This document shows positions 1 to 14,027 of a DNA stretch of 64,000 nt, piece after piece. Location: the NCBI GenBank assembly GCA_947650365.1, contig OX393550.1, positions 121,398,374 through 121,462,373 of the forward strand, read 5' to 3'. The DNA is from Chamaelirium japonicum. Taxonomy: Eukaryota > Streptophyta > Magnoliopsida > Liliales > Melanthiaceae. Each line of letters opens with the position of its first letter. The stretch's first letter is position 1. The position numbers and the translations under genes are program-made. Below the pieces are notes generated by a model. That model was given only the letters and a program-made list of their open reading frames with translations, made no database searches and had not been told where the DNA came from.

Positions 1-1914
1 AATTCCTTCGTACGATCCATTCTAATTCATTCGTACGATCCATTCTAATTCATTCGTACGATCCATTCTAATTCCTTCGTATGATCCATTCTAATTCATT
101 CGTACGGTAAGATTCATTCCAATTCATTCGTACGATTCATTCTAATTCAATCCATTCTAATTCATTCGTACGATCCATTCAAATTCATTCGTACGATCCA
201 TTCTAATTCATTCGTACGATTCATTCTAATTCAATCCATTCTAATTCATTCGTACGATCCATTCTTACTCATTCGTACGATCTATTCTAATTCATTCGCA
301 CAATCTATTCTAATTCATTCGTACGATCAATTCTAATTCATTAGCATGATCCATTCTAATTCATTCGTACGATCTATTCTATTTCATTCGTACAATCCAT
401 TCTTACTCAATCGTACGATCCATTCTAATTCATACGATCCATTCTAATTCATTCGCACGAATGTATCCATTCCAATTCATTCGTACGATCCATTCTAATT
501 CATTCGCACAATCTATTCTAATTCATTCGTACGATCAATTCTAATTCATTCATACGATTTATTCTATTTCATTCGTACGATCTATTCTATTTCATTCGTA
601 CAATCCATTCTTACTCAATCGTATGATCCATTCTAATCCATTCGCACAATCTATTCTAATTCATTCGTACGATCCATTCTATTTCATTCGTACGATCCAT
701 TCTAATTCATACGATCCATTCTATTTCATTCATACGATCCATTTTAATTCATTCGCACGATCCATTCTAATTCATTCATACGATCCATTCTAATTCATTC
801 GTACGATCCATTCTAATTTCTTCGTATGATCTATTCTAATTCCTTCATACGATCCATTCTAATTCCTTCGTACGATCCATTCAAATTCATTCGCACGAAT
901 CTATCCATTCTAATTCATTCGTACGATCCATTCTAATTCATTCGCACGATCCATTCTAATTCATTCATACGATCCATTCTAATTCATTCGTACGATCCAT
1001 TCTAATTCATTCGTACGATCCATTCTAATTCATTCGCACAATCTATTCTAATTCATTCGTACGATCCATTCTAATTCATTCGCACGATCCATTCTAATTC
1101 ATTCATACGATCCATTCTATTTCATTCGTACGATCCATTCTTACTCATTCGTACGATCCATTCTAATTCATTTGCACGAAGGTATCCATTCTAATTCATT
1201 CGTACTATCCATTCTAATTCCTTCGTACGATCCATTCTAATTCCTTCGTACGGTCCATTCTAATTCATTCGTACGATCCATTCTAATTCATTCGTACGAT
1301 CCATTCTAATTCCTTCGTATGATCCATTCTAATTCATTCGTACGGTATGATTCATTCTAATTCATTTGTACGATTCATTATAATTCAATCCATTCTAATT
1401 CATTTGCACGAAGGTATCCATTCTAATTCCTTTGTACGATCCATTCTACTTCATTCGTACAATCCATTCTAATTCATTCGCACGATCCATTCTCATTCAC
1501 TCAAACGACCCATTCTAATTCATAAGTACGATCCATTCTAATTCATTCAAGCGATCCATTCTAATTCATTCGTACGATCCATTCTAATTCATTCGCACGA
1601 TCCATTCTAATTCATTCGTACGATCCATTCTAATTCATTCGTACAATCCATTCTAATTCGTTCGCACGATCCATTCGCATTCACTCAAACGACCCATTCT
1701 AATTCATAAGTACGATCCATTCTAATTCATTCAAACGATCCATTCTAATTCATTCGTACGATCCATTCTAATTCATTCGCACGATCCATTCTAATTCATT
1801 CATACGATCCAATCTAATTCATTCGTACGATCCATTCTAATTCATTCGCACGATCCATTCTAATTCAATCCATTCTAATTCATTCGTACGATCCATTCTA
1901 ATTCATTCTAAATT
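1..1914 (+). repeat. satellite block P1
   Basis: About 83 units. Two shortened or rearranged versions of the 240-bp marker block lie at about 337-450 and 545-790 (TCTTACTCAATCGTA marker at about 403 and 610). A 184-bp direct duplication, exactly eight units, is marked by CACTCAAACGACCC near 1499 and 1683. The block ends in the 36-bp island. Confidence 0.9.
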
Positions 1915-1950
1915 ATTCGTATGTGAGTGGATCGTGTTTTTTCGTGCTAA
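1915..1950 (+). repeat. 36-bp non-monomer island at a convergent switch, copy 1
   Basis: This stretch does not fit the monomer. It contains GTGAGTGGATCGTG then TTTTTTCGTGC and joins + satellite to - satellite. Its exact reverse complement is at 22702-22737, and the flanking bases also match with few differences. It is the only non-canonical satellite insert in the window with an exact distant partner. Confidence 0.85.
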
Positions 1951-2218
1951 TGAATTAGAATGGATCGTGCGAATGAATTAGAATGGATCATATGAATGAA
2001 ATAGAATGGATCGTATGAATGAATTAGAATGGATCGTGCGAATGAATTAGAATGGATCGTACGAATAAATTAGAATAGATTGTGCGAATGAATTAGAATG
2101 GATCGTACGAATGAATTTGAATGGATCGTACGAATGAATTAGAATGGATCGTATGAATGAATTAGAATGGATCGTGCGAATGAATTAGAATGGATCGTAC
2201 GAATGAAATAGAATGGAT
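1951..2218 (-). repeat. satellite block M1
   Basis: About 12 units, opening at the island and closing in a D1 junction (complement form, GGATTCGCACGAATG). Confidence 0.88.
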
Positions 2219-2779
2219 TCGCACGAATGTATCCATTCTAATTCATTTGTACGATCCATTCTAATTCATACGTACAATCCATTCTAATTCATCCGCACGA
2301 TCCATTCGCATTCACTCAAACGATCCATTCTAATTCATTCATATGATCCATTCTAATTCATTCGCACGAATGTATCCATTCTAATTCATTCGTACGATCC
2401 ATTCTAATTCATTTGTACGAATGTATCCACTCTAATTCATTCATACGATCCATTCTAATTCATTCGCACGAATGTATCCATTCCAATTTATTCGTACGAT
2501 CCATTCTAATTCATTCGTACGATCCATTCTAATTCATTCGCACAATCTATTCAAATTCATTCGTACGATCCATTCTAATTCATTCGCACGATCCATTCTA
2601 ATTCATTCATACGATCCATTCTATTTAATTCGTACGATCCATTCTTACTCATTCGTACGATCCATTCTAATTCATTTGCACGAAGGTATCCATTCTAATT
2701 CATTCGTACTATCCATTCTAATTCCTTCGTACTATCCATTCTAATTCCTTCGTACGATCCATTCTAATTCATTCGTACG
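2219..2779 (+). repeat. satellite block P2
   Basis: About 24 units with the variant pair CATTCGCATTCACTC near 2301 followed by CAAACGATCC, and several 28-bp units (near 2364, 2411, 2468, 2680). A 90-codon open frame at 2472-2744 is a product of monomer periodicity. Confidence 0.88.
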
Positions 2780-4244
2780 AAATGGATACGAAGGAATTAG
2801 AATGGATCGTACGAAGGAATTAGAATGGAGAATGGATCGTGCGAATGAATTAGAATGGATCGTGCGATAAGAATGGATTGTACGAATGAAATAGAATAGA
2901 TCGTACGGATAAATGAATTTGGATCGTGCTAATGAATTAGAATGGATCGTACGAATGAATTAGAATGGATCATACTAATGAATTAGAATAGATTGTGCGA
3001 ATGAATTAGAATTGATCGTACGAATGAATTAGAAAGGATATATTCGTGCGAATGAATTAGAATAGATCGTATGAATTAATTAGGTTGGATCGTATTAATG
3101 AATTAGAATGGATCGTGCGAATGAATTAGAATGGATCGTACGAATGAATTAGAATGGATAGATTCGTGCGAATGAATTTGAATGGATCGTACGAAGGAAT
3201 TAGAATGGATCGTACGAAGGAATTAGAATAGATCATACGAAGAAATTAGAATGGATCGTACGAATGAATTAGAATGGATCGTATGAATGAATTAGAATGG
3301 ATCGTGCGAATGAATTAAAATGGATCGTATGAATGAAATAGAATAGATCGTATGAATTAGAATGGATCGTAGGAATGAAATAGAATGGATCGTACGAATG
3401 AATTAGAATGGATCGTGCGAATGAATTAAAATGGATCGTATGAATGAAATAGAATGGATCGTATGTATTAGAATGGATCGTACGAATGAAATAGAATGGA
3501 TCGTACGAATGAATTAGAATAGATTGTGCGAATGGATTAGAATGGATCATACGATTGAGTAAGAATGGATTGTACGAATGAAATAGAATAGATCATACGA
3601 ATGAATTAGAATGGATCATGCTAATGAATTAGAATTGATCGTACGAATGAATTAGAATAGATTGTGCGAATGAATTAGAATGGATCGTACGAATGAATTG
3701 GAATGGATACATTCGTGCGAATGAATTAGAATGGATCGTATGAATGAATTAGAGTGGATACATTCGTACAAATGAATTAGAATGGATCGTACGAATGAAT
3801 TAGAATGGATATATTCGTGCGAATGAATTAGAATGGATCATATGAATGAATTAGAATGGATCGTTTGAGTGAATGCGATTGGATCGTGCGAATGAATTAG
3901 AATGGATCGTACGGATGAATTAGAATGGATCGAACGAATGAATTAGAATGGATACATTCGTGCAAAAGAATTAGAATGGATTGTATGAATGAATTAGAAT
4001 AGATCGTGCTAATGAATTAGAATGGTTCGTACGAATGAATTAGAATGGATATATTCGTGCGAAAGAATTAGAATAGATCGTATGAATAAATTAGAATGGA
4101 TCGTATGAATGAAATAGAATGGATCGTACGAATGAATTAGAATGGATCGTGCGAATGAATTAGAATGGATCATACGAATGAATTAGAATGATTCGTACGA
4201 AGGAATTTGAATGGATCGTACGAATGAATTAGAAAGGATACATT
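2780..4244 (-). repeat. satellite block M2 with 1-kb marker unit
   Basis: About 64 units. From 2784 (GGATACGAAGGAATTAG) to about 3858 (GGATCGTTTGAG) it carries the first copy of a roughly 1-kb composite unit also found at 18451 and 30242. Inside that is a - copy of the 240-bp marker block at about 3290-3550. It ends in a one-off divergent switch (GATACATTCGAATTC). Confidence 0.88.
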
Positions 4245-6546
4245 CGAATTCATTCGTACGATCCATTCTAATTCCTTCGTACGATCCATATTCTAATTCA
4301 TTCGTACGATCCATTCTTATTCATTCGCACGATCCATTCTAATTCATTCTTACGATCCATTCTAATTCATTCGTACGATCCATTCTAATTCATTCGTACG
4401 ATCCATTCTAATTCATTCGCACAATCTATTTTAATTCATTCGTACGATCCATTCTAATTCATTCGCATGATCCATTCTAATTCATTCATACGATCCATTC
4501 TATTTCATTCGTACGATCCATTCTTACTCATTCGTACGATCCATTCTAATTCATTTGCACGAAGGTATCCATTCTAATTCATTCGTACTATCCATTCTAA
4601 TTCCTTCGTACGATCTATTCTAATTCCTTCGTATGATCCATTCTAATTCATTCGTACGATCCATTCTAATTCATTCGTACGATCCATTCTAATTCCTTCG
4701 TATGATCCATTCTAATTCATTCGTACGGTATGATTCATTCTAATTCATTCGTACGATTCATTCTAATTCAATCCATTCGAATTCATTCGTACGATCCATT
4801 CTAATTCATTCGTACGATCCATTCTAATTCATTCGTACGATTCATTCTAATTCAATCCATTCTAATTCATTCGTACGATCCATTCTTACTCATTCGTACG
4901 ATCCATTCTAATTCATTCGCACGAATAAATCCATTCTAATTCATTCGTATGATCCATTCTAATTCATTCGCATGAATGTATCCATTCTAATTCATTCGTA
5001 CGATCCATTCTATCTCATTCGTACAATCCATTCTATTTCATTCGTACGATCCATTCTAATTCATTCACATGATCCATTCTAATTCATTCGCATGATCCAT
5101 TCTAATTCATTCGTACGATCGATTCTAATTCATTCGTACGATCCATTCTAATTCATTCGCACGATCCATTCTATTTCATTCATATGATCCATTCTAATTC
5201 ATTCGCACGATCCATTCTAATTCATTAATACGATCCAATCTAATTCATTCATACGATCTATTCTAATTCATTCGCACGAATATATCCTTTCTAATTCATT
5301 CGTACGATCCATTCTAATTCATTCGCACAATCTATTCTAATTCATTAGTACGATCCATTCTAATTCATTCGTACGATCCATTCTAATTCATTAGCACGAT
5401 CCAAATTCATTTATCCGTACGATCTATTCTATTTCATTCGTACGATCCATTCTTATCGCACGATCCATTCTAATTCATTCGCACGATGCATTCTCCATTC
5501 TAATTCCTTCGTACGATCCATTCTAATTCCTTCGTATCCATTCTAATTCACTCATACGATCCATTCTAATTCATTCATACGATCCATTCTAATTCATTCG
5601 CATGAATGTATCCATTCTAATTCATTCGTACGATCCATTCTAATTCATTCGCACAATCTATTCTAATTCATTCATATGATCCATCCTAATTCATTCGCAC
5701 GAATGTATCCAGTCTAATTCATTCGTACAATCCATTCTATTTCATTCGTACGACCCATTCTTACTCATTCGTACGATCCATTCGTATCCATTCTAATTCA
5801 TTCGTACGATCTATTCTAATTCATTCGTACGATCCATTCTAATTCATTAATACGATCCAATCTAATTCATTCATATGATCCATTCTAATTCATTCGTACG
5901 ATCCATTCTAATTCATTCGCACGATCCATTCTAATTCATTCGCATGATCCATTCTAATTCATTCATACGATCCATTCTAATTCATTCGTACGATCCATTC
6001 TAATTCATTCTAATTCAATCCATTCTTACTCATTCGTACGATCCATTCAAATTCATTTGCACGAATCTATCCATTCTAATTCATTCGTACGATCCATTCT
6101 AATTCATTCGCACAATCTATTCTAATTCATTCATACGATCCATCCTAATTCATTCGCATGAATGTATCCATTCTAATTCATTCGTACAATCCATTCTATT
6201 TCATTCGTACGATCCATTCTTAATCATTCGTACGATCCATTCGTATCCATTATAATTCATTCGTACGATCTATTCTAATTCATTCGTACGATCCATTCTA
6301 ATTCATTTATACGATCCAATCTAATTCATTCATACAATCCATTCTAATTCATTTGCACGAATTTATCCATTCTAATTCATTCGTACGATCCATTCTAATT
6401 CATTCGCACAATCTATTCTAATTCATTCGTACAATCCATTCTAATTCATTCGTACGATCCATTCTAATTCATAAGTACGATCCAATCTATTTTATTCATA
6501 CGATCCATTCTAATTCATTCATACGATCCTTTCTAATTCCTTCGTA
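4245..6546 (+). repeat. satellite block P3
   Basis: About 100 units. It carries the ordered + markers seen in several later blocks: TTTGCACGAAGGTATCC (4555), CGGTATGATTC (4726), GAATGAATCC-like unit, GCATGAATGTATCC and CTATCTCATTCG (about 5011). A direct duplication at offset 459 is marked by ATCCATCCTAATTC at about 5682 and 6141, and by CATTCGTATCC at about 5778 and 6237. A shortened unit GATCCAAATTCATTTATCC lies near 5398. Confidence 0.88.
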
Positions 6547-6616
6547 TGAATGAATTAGAATGGATTGCATGAATGAATTAGAATAGATCGTACGAATGAA
6601 TTAGAATGGATCGTAC
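6547..6616 (-). repeat. satellite block M3, very short
   Basis: About three units between a convergent switch (CTTCGTATGAATG) and a one-off divergent switch (CGTACGAAATGTATC). It is among the smallest inverted islands in the window. Confidence 0.8.
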
Positions 6617-6985
6617 GAAATGTATCTATTCTAATTCATTCGTACGATCCATTCTAATTCATTCGTATGATCCATTCTTACTCAATCGTACGATCCAATC
6701 TAATTCAGTCATACGATCCATTCTACGATCCATTCTAATTCATTCGTACGTTCCATTCTAATTCATTAGCACGATCAATGCTAATTCATTCATATGATCC
6801 ATTCTAATTCATTCGTACAATCCATTCTATTTCATTCGTACGATCCATTCTTAATCATTCGTATGATCCATTCTAATTCATTCGCACGAATGTATCCATT
6901 CTAATTCATTCGTTCGATCCATTCTATTTCATTCGTACGATCCATTCTAATTCATTCGCACGATCCATTCTAATTCATGCATACG
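6617..6985 (+). repeat. satellite block P4
   Basis: About 16 units with irregular pieces (CATTCTACGATCC near 6718, a core-to-core short unit). It ends at CATACGATGAGTAAG, a convergent join with no symmetric centre. Confidence 0.83.
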
Positions 6986-7570
6986 ATGAGTAAGAATGGA
7001 TCGTACGAATGAATTAGAATGGATTGAATTAGAATGAATCGTACGAATGAATTAGAATGGATCGTACGAATGAATTAGAATGGATCGTACGAATGAATTA
7101 GAAAGGATTGAATTAGAATGAATCGTACGAATGAATTAGAATGAATCATACCGTACGAATGAATTAGAATGGATCATACGAAGGAATTAGAATGGATCGT
7201 ACGAATGAATTAGAATGGATCATACGAATGAATTAGAATGGATCGTACGAAGGAATTAGAATGGATCGTACGAAGGAATTAGAATGGATAGTACGAATGA
7301 ATTAGAATGGATACCTTCGTGCAAATGAATTAGAATGGATCGTACGAATGAAATAGAATGGATCGTATGAATGAATTAGAATGGATCGTGCGAATGAATT
7401 AGAATGGATCATACGAATGAATTAGAATAGATTGTGCGAATGAATTAGAATGGATCGTACGAATGAATTAGAATGGATCGTACGAATGAATTAGAATGGA
7501 TCGTACGAATGAATTAGAATGGATCGTGCGAATGAATTAGAATGGATCATACGAATGAAATAGAAAGGAT
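6986..7570 (-). repeat. satellite block M4
   Basis: About 25 units. It carries the complement of the CGGTATGATTC marker (GAATCATACCG, near 7145) and GATACCTTCGTGC near 7310. It closes in D1, complement form. Confidence 0.88.
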
Positions 7571-7916
7571 TCGCACGAATGTATCCATTCTAATTCATTC
7601 GTACGATCCATTCTAATTCATTCGTACAATCCATTCTAATTCATTCGCACGATCCATTCGTATTCACTCAAACGATCCATTCTAATTCATTCATATGATC
7701 CATTCTAATTCATTCGCACGAATATATCCATTCTAATTCATTCGTACGATCCATTCTAATTCATTTGTACGAATGTATCCACTCTAATTCATTCATACGA
7801 TCCATTCTAATTCATTCGCACGAATGTATCCATTCCAATTCATTCGTACGATCCATTCTAATTCATTCGCACAATCTATTCTAATTCATTCGTACGATCA
7901 ATTCTAATTCATTAGC

Positions 7917-8156
7917 ATGATCCATTCTAATTCATTCGTACGATCTATTCTATTTCATTCGTACAATCCATTCTTACTCAATCGTATGATCCATTCTAAT
8001 CCATTCGCACAGTCTATTCTAATTCATTCGTACGATCCATTCTATTTCATTCGTACGATCCATTCTAATTCATACGATCCATTCTATTTCATTCATACGA
8101 TCCATTTTAATTCATTCGCACGATCCATTCTAATTCATTCATACAATCCATTCTAA
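7917..8156 (+). repeat. 240-bp marker block, reference + copy
   Basis: A fixed order of variant units: ATGATCC, CGATCTATTCTATTTC, CGTACAATCC, TCTTACTCAATCGTATG, TCTAATCCATTCGCAC, a core-less TTCATACGATCC, CGATCCATTTTAATTC. The same order occurs as + at 28196-28435 and, in changed form, at 337-790. It occurs as - at about 3290-3550, 18936-19175, 26961-27188, 30730-30969, 32741-32980, 37940-38105 (partial), 39340-39546 and 40805-41000. It reads open because its variants replace the TAA of every third unit. Confidence 0.88.
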
Positions 8157-9081
8157 TTCATTTGTACGATCCATTCTAATTTCTTCGTATGATCTATTCT
8201 AATTCCTTCGTACGATCCATTCTAATTCCTTCGTACGATCCATTCAAATTCATTCATACGATCCGTTCTATTTCATTCGTATGATCCATTCTTACTCATT
8301 CGTACGATCCATTCTAATTCATTTGCACGAAGGTATCCATTCTAATTCATTCGTATTATCCATTCTAATTCCTTCGTACGATCCATTCTAATTCCTCCGT
8401 ACGATCCATTCTAATTCATTCGTACGATCCATTCTAATTCATTCGTACGATCCATTCTAATTCCTTCGTATGATCCATTCTAATTCATTCGTACGGTATG
8501 ATTCATTCTAATTCATTCGTACGATTCATTCTAATTCAATCCATTCTAATTCATTCATACGATCCATTCTAATTTATTCGTACGATCCATTCTAATTCAT
8601 TCGTACGATTCATTCTAATTCAAACCATTCTAATTCATTCGTACGATCCATTCTTACTCATTCGTACGATTCATTCTAATTCATTCGCACGAATGAATCC
8701 ATTCTAATTCATTCGTATGATCCATTCTAATTCATTAGCATGAATGTATCCATTCTAATTCATTCGTACGATCCATTCTATCTCATTCGTACAATCCATT
8801 CTATTTCATTCGCACAATCTATTCTAATTCATTCATACGATCCATTCTAATTTATTCGCACGATCCATTCTAATTCATTCATACGATCCATTCTAATTCA
8901 TTCGTACGATCCATTCTAATTCATTCATACGATCCATTCTAATTCTTTCGTACGATCCATTCTAATTCATTTGCACGATCCATTCTAATTCATTCATACG
9001 ATCCATTCTATTTCATTCGTACGATCCATTCGTACGATCCATTCTAATTCATTTGCACGAAGGTATCCATTCTAATTCATT

Positions 9082-10135
9082 CGTACTATCCATTCTAATT
9101 CCTTCGTACAATCCATTCTAATTCATTCATACGATCCATTCTAATTCTTTCGTACGATCCATTCTAATTCCTTCGTACGATCCATATTCGAATTCATTCG
9201 TACGATCCATTTTAATTCATTCGCACGATCCATTCTAATTCATTCATACGATCCATTCTAATTCATTCGTACGATCCATTCTAATTCATTCGTATGATCC
9301 ATTCTAATTCATTCGCACAATCTATTCTAATTCATTCGTACGATCCATTCTAATTCATTCGCACGATCCATTCTAATTCATTCATACGATCCATTCTATT
9401 TCATTCGTACGATCCATTCTTACTCATTCGTACGATCCATTCTAATTCATTTGCACGAAGGTATCCATTCTAATTAATTCGTACTATCCATTCTAATTCC
9501 TTCGTACGATCCATTCTAATTCATTCGTACGATCCATTCTAATTCATTCGTACGATCCATTCTAATTCCTTCGTATGATCCATTCTAATTCATTCGTACG
9601 ATCCATTCTAATTCATTCGTACGATCCATTCTAATTCATTCGCACAATCTATTCTAATTCATTCGTACGATCCATTCTAATTCATTCGTACTATCCATTC
9701 TAATTCCTTCGTACAATCCATTCTAATTCATTCATACGATCCATTCTAATTCTTTCGTACGATCCATTCTAATTCCTTCGTACGATCCATATTCTAATTC
9801 ATTCGTACGATCCATTCTAATTCATTCGCACGATCCATTCTAATTCATTCATATGATCCATTCTAATTCATTCGTACGATCCATTCTAATTCATTCGTAT
9901 GATCCATTCTAATTCATTCGCACAATCTATTCTAATTCATTCGTACGATCCATTCTAATTCATTCGCACGATCCATTCTAATTCATTCATACGATCCATT
10001 CTATTTCATTCGTACGATCCATTCTTACTCATTCGTACGCTCCATTCTAATTCATTTGCACGAAGGTATCCATTCTAATTCATTCGTACTATCCATTCTA
10101 ATTCCTTCGTACGATCCATTCTAATTCCTTCGTAC
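9082..10135 (+). repeat. 605-bp-offset direct duplication
   Basis: CGTACTATCC at 9082 recurs at 9687, TCCATATTC at 9181 recurs at 9786, and TTGCACGAAGG at 9451 recurs at 10056. All three give offset 605. Homology fades after about 9530/10135. Confidence 0.8.
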
Positions 10136-10441
10136 GATCCATTCTAATTCATTCGTACGATCCATTCTAATTCATTCGTACGATCCATTCTAATTCCTTC
10201 GTACGATCCATTCTACTTCATTCGTACGATCCATTCTAATTCCTTCGTACGATCCATTCTAATTCATTCGTACGATCCATTCTAATTCATTCGCACGAAT
10301 GTATCCATTCTAATTCATTCATACAATCTATTCTAATTCATTCGTACGATCCATTCTAATTCATTCGTACAATCGATTCTATTTCATTCGTACGATCCAT
10401 TCTTACTCATTCGTATGATCCATTCTAATTCATTCGCACGA

Positions 10442-10547
10442 ATGAATTAGAATGGATCGTACGAATGAATTAGAATGGATCGTATGAATGAATTAGAATG
10501 GATCGTGCGAATGAATTAGAATGGATCGTACAAATGAAATAGAATGG
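10442..10547 (-). repeat. satellite block M5, short
   Basis: About five units. It opens at a near-palindromic convergent join (CATTCGCACGAATG) and closes in D1, complement form. Confidence 0.85.
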
Positions 10548-10848
10548 ATTCGCACGAATGTATCCATTCTAATTCATTCGTACGATCCATTCTAATTCAT
10601 TCGTACAATCCATTCTAATTCATTCGCACGATCCATTCGCATTCACTCAAACGATCCATTCTAATTCATTAGTACGATCCATTCGAATTCATTCGTACGA
10701 TCCATTCTAATTCATTCATACGATCCATTCTAATTTATTCATATGATCCATTCTAATTCATTCGCACGATCCATTCTTACTCATTCGTACGATCCATTCT
10801 AATTCATTCGCACGATCCATTCTAATTCATTAATACGATCCATTCTCG
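10548..10848 (+). repeat. satellite block P6
   Basis: About 13 units, starting with the same marker order as P2 and P5 after D1 (CGTACAATCC, then CATTCGCATTCACTC). It ends at CCATTCTCGAATAG. Confidence 0.85.
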
Positions 10849-13567
10849 AATAGATCGTGCGAATGAATTAGAATTGATCGTACGAATGAATTGGAATGAA
10901 TAAATTCGTGCGAATGAATTAGAATGGATCGTATGAATGAATTAGAGTGGATACATTCATACAAATGAAATAGAATGGATCGTACGAATGAATTAGAATG
11001 GATACATTCGTGCGAATGAATTAGAATGGATCATATGAATGAATTAGAATGGATCGTTTGAGTGAATGCGAATGGATCGTGCGAATGAATTAGAATGGAT
11101 TGTACGAATGAATTAGAATGGATCGTACGAATGAATTAGAATGGATCGTATGAATGAATTAGAATGGATCGTACGAATGAAATAGAATGGATGGTACGAA
11201 TGAATTAGAATGGATTGAATTAGAATGAATCGTACGAATGAATTAGAATGAATCATACCGTTCGAATGAATTAGAATGGATCATATGAATGAATTAGAAT
11301 GGATCGTATGAATGAATTAGAATGAATCGTACGAATGAATTAGAATGGATTGTATGAATGAATTAGAATGGATCGTGTGAATGAATATGGATCGTGCGAA
11401 TGAATTAGAATGGATCGTACGAATGAATTAGAATGGATCGTATGAATGAATTAGATTGGATCGTATTAATGAATTAGAATGGATCGTACGAATGAATTTG
11501 AATAGATCGTACGAATGAATTAGAATGGATACGAATGGATCGTACGAATGAGTAAGAATGGATCGTACGAATGAAATAGAATGGATTGTACGAATGAATT
11601 AGAATGGATACATTCGTGCGAATGAATTAGGATGGATCGTATGAATGAATTAGAATGGATCGTACGAATGAATTAGAATGGATACATTCGTGCGAATGAA
11701 TTAGAATGGATCGTATGAATGAATTAGAATCGATCGTACGAATGAATTAGAATGGATCATGCGAATGAATTAGAATGGATCGTGCGAATGAATTAGAATT
11801 GATCGTATGAATGAATTAGAATGGATCGTATGAATGAAATAGAATGGATCGTACTAATGAATTAGAATGGATCGTGCGAATGAATTAGAATGGATCGTAC
11901 GAATGAATTAGAATGGATTGAATTAGAATGAATCGTACGAATGAATTAGAATAGATTGTGCGAATGAATTAGAATGGATCGTATGAATGAATTAGAATGG
12001 ATCGTACGAATGAATTATAATGGATCGTATGAATGAATTAGAATGGATCGTGCGAATGAATTAGAATGGATCGTACGAATGAATTAGAATATGGATCGTA
12101 CGAAGGAATTAGAATGGATCGTACGAATGAATTCATTCGTACGAATGAATTAGAATAGATTGTGCGAATGAATTAGAATGGATCGTACGAATGAATTAGA
12201 ATAGATCGTACGAATGAATTAGAATCGATCGTACGAATGAATTAGAATGGATCATGCGAATGAATTAGAATGGATCGTGCGAATGAATTAGAATGGATCG
12301 TACGAATGAAATAGAATGGATTGTACGAATGAGATAGAATGGATCGTACGAATGAATTAGAATGGATACATTCATGCGAATGAATTAGAATGGATCATAC
12401 GAATGAATTAGAATGGATTCATTCGTGTGAATGAATTAGAATGGATCGTACGAATGAGTAAGAATGGATCGTACGAATGAATTAGAATGAATTGAATTTG
12501 AATGAATCGTACGAATGAATTAGAATGGATCGTACGAATGAATTATAATGGATCGTACGAATGAATTAGAATGGATTGAATTAGAATGAATCGTACGAAT
12601 GAATTAGAATGAATCATACCGTACGAATGAATTAGAATGGATCATACGAAGGAATTAGAATGAATCGTACGAATGAATTAGAATGGATCGTACGAATGAA
12701 TTAGAATGGATCGTACGAAGGAATTAGAATGGATCGTACGAAGGAATTAGAATGGATACCTTCTTGCAAATGAATTAGAATGGATCGTACGAATGAGTAA
12801 GAATGGATCGTACGAATGAAATAGAATGGATCGTATGAATGAATTAGAATGGATCGTACGAATGAATTAGAATGGATCGTACTAATGAGATAGAATGGAT
12901 CGTACGAATGAATTAGAATGGATCGTACTAATGAGATAGAATGGATCATACGAATGAATTAGAATGGATTCATTCGTGCGAATGAATTAGAATGGATCGT
13001 ACGAATGAGTAAGAATGGATCGTACGAATGAATTAGAATGGATTGAATTAGAATGAATCGTACGAATGAATTAGAATGGATTGAATTATCATGAATCATA
13101 CGAATGAATTAGAATGAATCATACCGTACGAATGAATTAGAATGGATCATACAAAGGAATTAGAATGGATCGTACGAATGAATTAGAATGGATCGTACGA
13201 ATGAATTAGAATGGATCGTACGAAGAAATTAGAATGGATCGTACGAAGGAATTAGAATGGATAGTACGAATGAATTAGAATGGATACCTTCGTGCAAATG
13301 AATTAGAATGGATCGTACGAATGAGTAATAATGGATCGTACGAATGAAATAGAATGGATCGTATGAATGAATTAGAATGGATCGTGCGAATGAATTAGAA
13401 TGGATCGTACGAATGAATTAGAATAGATTGTGCGAATGAATTAGAATGGATCGTACGAATGAATTGGAATGGATCGTACGAATGAATTAGAATGGATCGT
13501 ATGAAAGAATTAGAATAGATCTTGCGAATGAATTAGAATGGATCGTACGAATGAAATAGAATGGATT
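10849..13567 (-). repeat. satellite block M6
   Basis: About 118 units. Three GAATCATACCG markers (about 11249, 12610, 13125) show internal direct repetition at roughly 1.4 and 0.5 kb. A short local inversion remnant, GAATTCATTCG, sits near 12130. An 82-codon open frame at 12701-12949 is monomer-derived. It closes in D1, complement form. Confidence 0.88.
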
Positions 13568-14027
13568 CGCACGAATGTATCCATTCTAATTCATTCGTAC
13601 GATCCATTCTAATTCATTCGTACAATCCATTCTAATTCATTCGCACGATCCACTCGCATTCACTCAAACGATCCATTCTAATTCATTCATATGATCCATT
13701 CTAATTCATTCTCACGAATGTATCCATTCTATTTCATTCGTACGATCCATTCTAATTCATTCGCACAATCTATTCTAATTCATTCGTACGATCCATTCTA
13801 ATTCATTAGCACGATCCATTCTAATTCATTCATACGATCCATTCTATTTCATTCGTACGATCCATTCTAATTCATTCGTACAATCCATTCTAATTCATTC
13901 GCACGATCTATTAGAATTCATTCGCACGAATGTATCCACTCTAGTTCATTCATACGATCCATTCTAATTCCTTCGTACGATCCATTCTATTTCATTCGTA
14001 TGATCCATTCTATTTCATTCATACGAA
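13568..14027 (+). repeat. satellite block P7
   Basis: About 20 units with the post-D1 marker order again (CATTCACTCAAACG near 13660). A half-inverted unit ATCTATTAGAATTC sits near 13906. It ends convergently at CATACGAATAAATTAG. Confidence 0.86.

Larger units (their letters stand above)
7571..10441 (+). repeat. satellite block P5, longest uniform block
   Basis: About 125 units. It holds the intact + copy of the 240-bp marker block (7917-8156), the ordered + marker series near 8310-8800, and a direct duplication at offset 605 (9082-9530 and 9687-10135; shared CGTACTATCC starts and the odd TCCATATTC join at 9181 and 9786). Confidence 0.9.

Noticed and set aside
2472-2744. Open frames of 70-93 codons in the satellite with HSNSFVRSIL-type repeats (also 3269-3550, 7917-8156, 12701-12949, 18936-19175, 25655-25885 and others)
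   Set aside because: They are the monomer translated through three frames, lie on whichever strand matches the local orientation, have no independent start context, and end at the recurring TAA. No domain, signal peptide or codon bias beyond the repeat.
6547-6616. Small inversion as possible recombinase-driven switch
   Set aside because: No recombinase gene is present and the flanks are ordinary satellite; breakage or template switching is enough to explain it.
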